Source: Saccharopolyspora rhizosphaerae
GTDB taxonomy: Bacteria > Actinomycetota > Actinomycetes > Mycobacteriales > Pseudonocardiaceae
Direction of reading: 5' to 3'
Length of the DNA: 64,000 bases
NCBI RefSeq assembly: GCF_003931915.1
Contig: NZ_RSAA01000015.1
Span: 455,255 to 519,254 of the forward strand
Position numbers and translations under genes: made by a program. Of the stretch, positions 59,748-64,000 are shown piece by piece; positions within the stretch are counted from its first letter, which is position 1, and every line of letters starts with the position of its first letter. Below the pieces are notes generated by a model. That model made no database searches. It was given only the letters and a program-made list of their open reading frames with translations, and had not been told where the DNA came from.

Positions 59748-60707
59748 GTGCCCCGCTCGTACGTCCTCAACCGCCTCCTGCAATCGCTGGTGACCCTCGT
59801 GCTGGTGTCGCTGGTCGTGTTCGCCGGGCTGCGCGCGCTGCCCGGTGACGCGGCGGTGGCCATCGCCGGGCCCGAGGCCGACGACGCCGCCATCGCCGAC
59901 GTCCGCCGTGAGAACGGCCTCGACCAACCCCTTCCCGTGCAGTACCTGACCTGGCTCGGACGCGCGCTGACCGGCGACTTCGGGGAGTCCGCGCAGACCG
60001 GGCTGCCGATCGGCGAGATGATCCTGCAGCGGCTCCCGGTCACCCTCGAACTCGCCGTCCTCAGCCTCGCCTTCGCCGCCCTGCTCGGCCTCACGACCGG
60101 CGTCGTCGCCGCCGTGCGCCGCGGCGGAGCGCCCGACTGGATCAGCAACGGGATCGCGCTGTTCGGTCTGTCCGTCCCGAACTTCTGGCTCGGCCTGATG
60201 TGCGTGCTGGTGTTCGCCGTGGCGCTCGGCGTGCTGCCCTCCTCGGGCTTCATCCCGTTCACCGAAAGCCCGTGGCAGAACCTGCAACGGCTCATCATGC
60301 CGGCCTTCGTCCTGGGCAGCGGGCTGGCCGCCGTGCTGATGCGGCAGATGCGGTCGTCCATGGTGGACTCGCTGCGCTCCGACCACGTGCGCACCGCCCG
60401 CGCCAAGGGCGCCGGGGAGTGGCGGGTCGTCGGCGTGCACGGGCTGCGCACCAGCCTGATCACCGTGCTCACCATCCTCGGCGTGCAGCTCGGCCAGCTG
60501 ATCTCCGGTGCGGTGGTCACCGAGCAGGTCTTCGTGCTGCCGGGGTTCGGCAAGCTCATGGTGGATTCGGTGTTCACCCGCGACTACCCGGTCATCCAAG
60601 CCGCCGTGCTCGTCGCCGCCGTCGGCTACATCGGCGTCAACCTCTGCGTCGACCTCCTGTACTCGGTCGTCGACCCCCGGATCCGCGTGCACGGAGGTGC
60701 CGCATGA
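59748..60707 (+). CDS. ABC peptide importer permease (DppB-like)
   Basis: 319 residues from GTG 59748, two bases after the upstream stop. Six membrane segments; the BPD_transp_1 motif EAA-like loop reads RTARAKGAGEWRVVGVHGLR, and the family start reads YVLNRLLQSLVTLVLVSLVV. The periplasmic loop (GLDQPLPVQYLTWLGRALTG) matches DppB. It pairs with the next permease to form the channel. Confidence 0.94.
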   Translation: MPRSYVLNRLLQSLVTLVLVSLVVFAGLRALPGDAAVAIAGPEADDAAIADVRRENGLDQPLPVQYLTWLGRALTGDFGESAQTGLPIGEMILQRLPVTLELAVLSLAFAALLGLTTGVVAAVRRGGAPDWISNGIALFGLSVPNFWLGLMCVLVFAVALGVLPSSGFIPFTESPWQNLQRLIMPAFVLGSGLAAVLMRQMRSSMVDSLRSDHVRTARAKGAGEWRVVGVHGLRTSLITVLTILGVQLGQLISGAVVTEQVFVLPGFGKLMVDSVFTRDYPVIQAAVLVAAVGYIGVNLCVDLLYSVVDPRIRVHGGAA

Positions 60708-61567
60708 CCGCCGTCGTCGCCCTGCCGGGAACCCGCTCCCACCGGGTCGCCCGCCGGCTGCTGAGGCACCGGACCGGGGTGCTGGGCCTCGTGCTGTCGG
60801 CCGTGCTGGTGCTGGTGGCGATCGCCGTCCCGGTGCTCGCCCCGGCCGACCCGGCCGCGGTGGACTTCGACCACGTGCTGGCCCAACCCGGGCCCGGGGC
60901 GTGGCTGGGCACCGACGAACTCGGCCGCGACCAGCTCTCCCGGGTCCTCCACGGCGTCCGCGCCTCGATGATCGTCGGGGTCCTCGCGGTGCTGCTCGCG
61001 CTGCTGGTCGCCGTGCCGCTGGGCATGATCGCCGGCTACTACCGCGGGTGGCTGGACGCCGTGGTCTCCCGGATCACCGACGTGCTGCTCGCCTTCCCGT
61101 TCCTGGTGCTGGCCGTCGGGCTCTCCGCGGTGCTCGGGGCGTCCCTGGTCAACGCGGCGATCGCGATCAGCCTGTCGCTCGCGCCGAACCTGATCAGGGT
61201 GGTGCGCGGCGAGACCCTGCGGCTGGTCGGGGAGAGCTACGTCGAGGCCGCCGTCGCCGCGGGCGCCTCCGGCGCGACCGTCATGGTCCGCCACATCCTG
61301 CCGAACGCGGTGAACGCGCTGCTGGTGCAGATCACCGTCAACATCCCGCAGGCCATCATCGGCGAATCGCTGCTGTCCTTCCTCGGGCTCGGCGTGCAAC
61401 CGCCCGCGCCTTCGCTGGGCGTGATGCTGTCCTCCGCGCAGACCTACTTCGCGCAGGCACCGTGGCTGGTGTTCTGGCCAGGCTTGACGATCGTGCTCGC
61501 GACGCTGGCGTTCAACCTGCTCGGCGACGGTCTGCGCGACGCGCTCGACCCGAAGGGGCACCGATGA
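60704..61567 (+). CDS. ABC peptide importer permease (DppC-like)
   Basis: 287 residues; ATG 60704 overlaps the DppB-like stop by 4 bases (ATGA). The DppC N-terminal signature [19 protein letters not shown] is present, as is the coupling loop [20 protein letters not shown]. Six membrane segments are visible. It overlaps the following ATPase gene by 4 bases. Confidence 0.94.
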   Translation: MTAVVALPGTRSHRVARRLLRHRTGVLGLVLSAVLVLVAIAVPVLAPADPAAVDFDHVLAQPGPGAWLGTDELGRDQLSRVLHGVRASMIVGVLAVLLALLVAVPLGMIAGYYRGWLDAVVSRITDVLLAFPFLVLAVGLSAVLGASLVNAAIAISLSLAPNLIRVVRGETLRLVGESYVEAAVAAGASGATVMVRHILPNAVNALLVQITVNIPQAIIGESLLSFLGLGVQPPAPSLGVMLSSAQTYFAQAPWLVFWPGLTIVLATLAFNLLGDGLRDALDPKGHR

Positions 61568-63159
61568 GCGAGCTGCTGTCCTTCACCGACCTGGAGGTCT
61601 CGTTCCACGGCGAGGACGGCGAGGTCGAGGCCGTGCGCGGCGTCAGCTTCGGCGTCGAAGCCGGCGAAGTCCTCGCCGTCGTGGGCGAATCCGGTTCCGG
61701 CAAGAGCGTCACCGCGATGGCCGCGCTCGGCCTGCTGCCCCCGACCGCGCGGGTCCGCGGCAGCATCGCGCTGGACGGCGTCGAGCTGGTGGGGCGCGAC
61801 CTGCGGGCGGTGCGCGGCAAGGACGTCGCGATGATCTTCCAGGAACCGATGACCTCGCTGAACCCGGTGTTCACCGTTGGCTGGCAGCTCGTCGAGGCCA
61901 TCCGGCTGCACACCGACACGACGCGCCGCTCCGCCCGCGCCCGAGCTGTGGAACTGCTCGGCCTGGTCGGCATTCCCGAACCCGAACACCGCGTCCGCCA
62001 GTACCCGCACCAGCTCTCCGGCGGGCAGCGGCAGCGGGTGATGATCGCGATGGCGCTGGCCTGCGAGCCGGAAGTGCTCATCGCCGACGAGCCGACGACC
62101 GCGCTCGACGTGACCGTGCAGGCGGAGATCCTCGCCGTGCTCCGCGACCTCCGCGACCGACTCGGCATGACGATCCTGCTGATCACCCACGACATGGGCG
62201 TGGTCGCCGACATGGCCGACCGGGTCGTCGTGGTGCACCGGGGCGAGGTCGTCGAGCAGGCCGAGGTGCGCGAGCTGTTCCAGGCCCCGCGCGAGGACTA
62301 CACGCGTTCGCTGCTCGCCGCCGTCCCGCGCTTGGAGGTCGGGTCCGCGGAACCCGGCGCGCCCGCAGAGCCGCTGCTGCGGGTGGAGGACCTCGTCGTC
62401 ACCTACGGATCCCACCGGGCGGTCGACGGGGTGACGCTGGAAGTGGGGCGCGGGGAGGTGGTCGCGCTCGTCGGGGAGTCCGGGTCGGGCAAGTCCACCG
62501 TCGGCAGGTGCGTCGCCCGCCTCGTCACACCCACCGCCGGCCGGGTGCTCCTCGACGGGCAGGACATCGGCAGGTTGTCCGCACGCGCGCTGCGGCCGAT
62601 CCGCCGGGACATCGGCTTCGTCTTCCAGGACCCGGGCTCGTCGCTGGACCCGCGCATGACCATCGCCGAGAGCATCGCCGAACCCCTGCGGCTGCACCGC
62701 GTGGCCGAGGGGAAGGCGCTCGACGAGCGGGTCGACCACCTGCTGGACGCGGTCGAGCTGGGAACCGCGCGTCGGCAGCGCTACCCGCACGAGCTCTCCG
62801 GCGGGCAGCGGCAGCGGGTGAGCATCGCTCGCGCCTTGGCGCTGTCCCCGCGCATGCTCATCGCCGACGAGCCGACCAGCGCGCTGGACGTCTCGGTGCA
62901 GGACGCCGTGCTGGAGCTGTTCCGGGAGCTGCAGGCCGAGCTGAACTTCTCGTGCCTGTTCATCAGCCACGACCTGGCCGTAGTCAACCAGCTCGCGCAC
63001 CGGGTGGCGGTGATGCACCGCGGTGAGGTCGTGGAGCAGGGGGAGAAGGCGCAGGTGCTCGGCTCACCGCGCCACGACTACACGCGGCGCTTGCTGGAGG
63101 CCGCGCCCGTGCCCGACCCGGTGCAGCAGCGCGCGCGGCGGAGCGTGCTCAGCGGGTAG
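61564..63159 (+). CDS. Fused double ABC ATPase (DppD-DppF fusion)
   Basis: 531 residues with two complete nucleotide-binding domains. Domain 1 (about 1-265): [47 protein letters not shown]. Domain 2 (about 275-525): [50 protein letters not shown]. coli uses two separate proteins, DppD and DppF; here they are one chain, as in several actinomycetes and YejF/GsiA. Domain 1 has Val rather than Thr after the Walker A Lys-Ser. It ends the importer operon. Confidence 0.94.
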   Translation: MSELLSFTDLEVSFHGEDGEVEAVRGVSFGVEAGEVLAVVGESGSGKSVTAMAALGLLPPTARVRGSIALDGVELVGRDLRAVRGKDVAMIFQEPMTSLNPVFTVGWQLVEAIRLHTDTTRRSARARAVELLGLVGIPEPEHRVRQYPHQLSGGQRQRVMIAMALACEPEVLIADEPTTALDVTVQAEILAVLRDLRDRLGMTILLITHDMGVVADMADRVVVVHRGEVVEQAEVRELFQAPREDYTRSLLAAVPRLEVGSAEPGAPAEPLLRVEDLVVTYGSHRAVDGVTLEVGRGEVVALVGESGSGKSTVGRCVARLVTPTAGRVLLDGQDIGRLSARALRPIRRDIGFVFQDPGSSLDPRMTIAESIAEPLRLHRVAEGKALDERVDHLLDAVELGTARRQRYPHELSGGQRQRVSIARALALSPRMLIADEPTSALDVSVQDAVLELFRELQAELNFSCLFISHDLAVVNQLAHRVAVMHRGEVVEQGEKAQVLGSPRHDYTRRLLEAAPVPDPVQQRARRSVLSG

Positions 63160-63167
63160 GGACGAAA

Positions 63168-63204
63168 AACCGCACCGGAGCAGTGCGCGGGGTCCGGTGC
63201 GGTT
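63168..63204 (-). terminator. Intrinsic terminator of the minus-strand small gene
   Basis: Stem AACCGCACCGGA (63168-63179) with TCCGGTGCGGTT (63193-63204), loop 13 bases. Only on the minus strand is it followed by a T tract (TTTTTCGTC), so it ends a leftward transcript, i.e. the gene at 63217. Confidence 0.75.
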
Positions 63205-63216
63205 CAGGTGAGGTGG

Positions 63217-63405
63217 TCAGTCCGCTGCGCGATGTCTCCGCGCGCGGGGACGGGTGCTGGGCGAGCGCGATTCCCGCGAGGTCGTCGCGCTCACTCCTTC
63301 TGCGAGCGAGGCTGCGAACTCCGGCGGCGCGCTCGGGCCCCAATTGCAGTCCTCCGGGTCGACCAGAGTGTTGCGCAGCTCGGTGTATATCGGAGTCGAG
63401 TCCAC
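63217..63405 (-). CDS. Small hypothetical protein with own terminator
   Basis: On the minus strand GTG 63405, 5 bases after GGGGGT, opens 62 residues reading VDSTPIYTELRNTLVDPEDC, followed by NWGPSAPPEFAASLAEGV and a Ser/Arg-rich tail. The N-terminal half has normal amino acid usage and helix content; the tail looks disordered. A T-tract terminator lies 13 bases after the stop. This arrangement argues for a true small gene. It converges with the ABC importer and is divergent from the rrn promoter region. A TTG at 63426 is an alternative start. Confidence 0.55.
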   Translation of the reverse strand: MDSTPIYTELRNTLVDPEDCNWGPSAPPEFAASLAEGVSATTSRESRSPSTRPRARRHRAAD

Positions 63406-63590
63406 TGCTACCCCCGTTCCTGACAAGTCGTCGGCAGGCTACCTGCGAAATCAAGGGGCACTGGCCGCTCAAAGCGAGGACCACCCGAAGGTGGACAGTC
63501 GTCCGGCGCGTCGAGCACCGGCCATTCGTGCTCGATCACGCCGCCGAATGGGGGATGACCAGGGACTTCACCCTGAAGAGGGGGGTGGTG

Positions 63591-63619
63591 TTCACCCGTC
63601 ATTTCGGGGTGCGTAAAGT
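63591..63619 (+). promoter_or_regulatory. Candidate rrn promoter, upstream
   Basis: TTCACC (63591-63596), 17 bases, TAAAGT (63614-63619). The same TAAAGT is used by the downstream promoter, and multiple tandem promoters are usual before actinomycete rRNA operons. Confidence 0.55.
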
Positions 63620-63850
63620 ATTCCATGTCAGCGCGGCACGGACCGGGAAAAACCGGGCCGGGCCTGACGGGGCCCCGAGAACCTCGCTCAACCCTCCGGG
63701 TGTTAGCGTGTTCCGGCCCGCGAAAAATCGGGTAAGACCTTTTTGACAATGTGAATACCGATCGAGTGGTTGTTTTCGCTTGGTGTCGCCGGGAACGGGA
63801 CTGGTTAGAAGGTCTCGGAATGGTGACGGGCAGGACTGAGGCCCCCCGGT

Positions 63851-63880
63851 TTGACCGAGGAAATCAGGATGGTCTAAAGT
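63851..63880 (+). promoter_or_regulatory. rrn promoter, closest to the 16S gene
   Basis: TTGACC (63851-63856), 18 bases, TAAAGT (63875-63880), followed by GGGGAACACC. This is a near-consensus sigma-70-type (HrdB) promoter. A TTGACA at 63743 might be a third -35 but has no good -10. Confidence 0.75.
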
Positions 63881-63967
63881 GGGGAACACCGCGAGAGCGG
63901 GAATCGCCGAGGAAATGACTCCCCGGATCCGGCATCCCTGAAGTGGGGTGTGGTGATGGTGTGGGTG

Positions 63968-64000
63968 TGTTCTTTGAGAACTCAACAGCGGACTGTTTTG
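63968..64000 (+). other. rRNA operon leader with antitermination box; 16S gene beyond the window
   Basis: TGTTCTTTGAGAACTCAACA (63968-63987) is the conserved leader motif that precedes the processing stem of 16S rRNA in actinomycetes. The 574 bases from 63427 hold promoters and leader only; the structural gene must start downstream. Confidence 0.85.

Noticed and set aside
63743..63772. TTGACA as a full rrn promoter
   Set aside because: The -35 is perfect, but no -10-like hexamer occurs at 16-19 bases, so it is not listed as a promoter.

Overview
The window is about 70% GC chromosomal DNA with frequent GTG starts, 4-base start/stop overlaps and many lineage-typical actinobacterial genes (Lsr2, a DUF5753/DUF397 pair, a DUF3618 protein, an rrn leader). 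Together these point to an actinomycete, most likely a Pseudonocardiales organism such as Saccharopolyspora. This is inference from gene content; no 16S sequence is inside the window. No prophage, integrase, transposase or CRISPR array was seen.

Layout. 1-3.9 kb: end of a metallo-beta-lactamase-fold hydrolase, then rph-rdgB, a TSUP permease, a Bcp peroxiredoxin and a small membrane protein. 4-10.8 kb: a PoxB-type enzyme, a DUF5753/DUF397 regulator pair, two PH-domain membrane proteins and a GT39-type glycosyltransferase. 11-17 kb: a two-component system, a secreted trypsin-like protease, IclR and MarR regulators and a LigB-type dioxygenase. 17-23.3 kb: hydrolases (FAH family, penicillin acylase family, M20 amidohydrolase) and a virginiamycin B lyase homologue. 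24-28.3 kb: a TetR-controlled PaoABC-type molybdenum aldehyde oxidase. 28.3-37 kb: an AhpD-like protein with its Rrf2 regulator, a DHFR-fold protein, an ABC exporter set among two histidine kinases and one response regulator, and an SDR. 37-42 kb: small proteins, cupins, a tRNA, a MOSC protein and a TetR regulator.

41.9-51.5 kb is a purine catabolism block: a MobA-like nucleotidyltransferase, a purine permease, a guanine deaminase, xanthine dehydrogenase subunits with an embedded 8-oxoguanine-deaminase-like amidohydrolase, and a divergent PucR activator. 51.7-54.5 kb encodes spermidine synthesis (ornithine decarboxylase-like enzyme, SpeD, SpeE). 54.6-58 kb holds a hypothetical protein, ribokinase, Lsr2 and a divergent Lsr2-like protein without the DNA-binding tail. 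58.1-63.2 kb is a complete oligopeptide-type ABC importer. The last 0.6 kb is the promoter and leader region of an rRNA operon whose 16S gene lies just past the window end.

The most unusual content is non-coding. Intergenic regions carry at least three families of dispersed palindromic elements: (A) paired copies of TCGAACTTCGCG 36-38 bases apart at four places; (B) long palindromes with a TCGCGCGA core, one of them 30 bases and perfect; (C) 50-90 base hairpin elements with CTGAGCGGCTTCGTGG ends at five places. There is also a roughly 205-base tandem duplication, a 21-base minisatellite and an orphan terminator preceded by hairpin and promoter-like sequence (possible small RNA). Strong operator candidates were found for the TetR, MarR and Rrf2 regulators.
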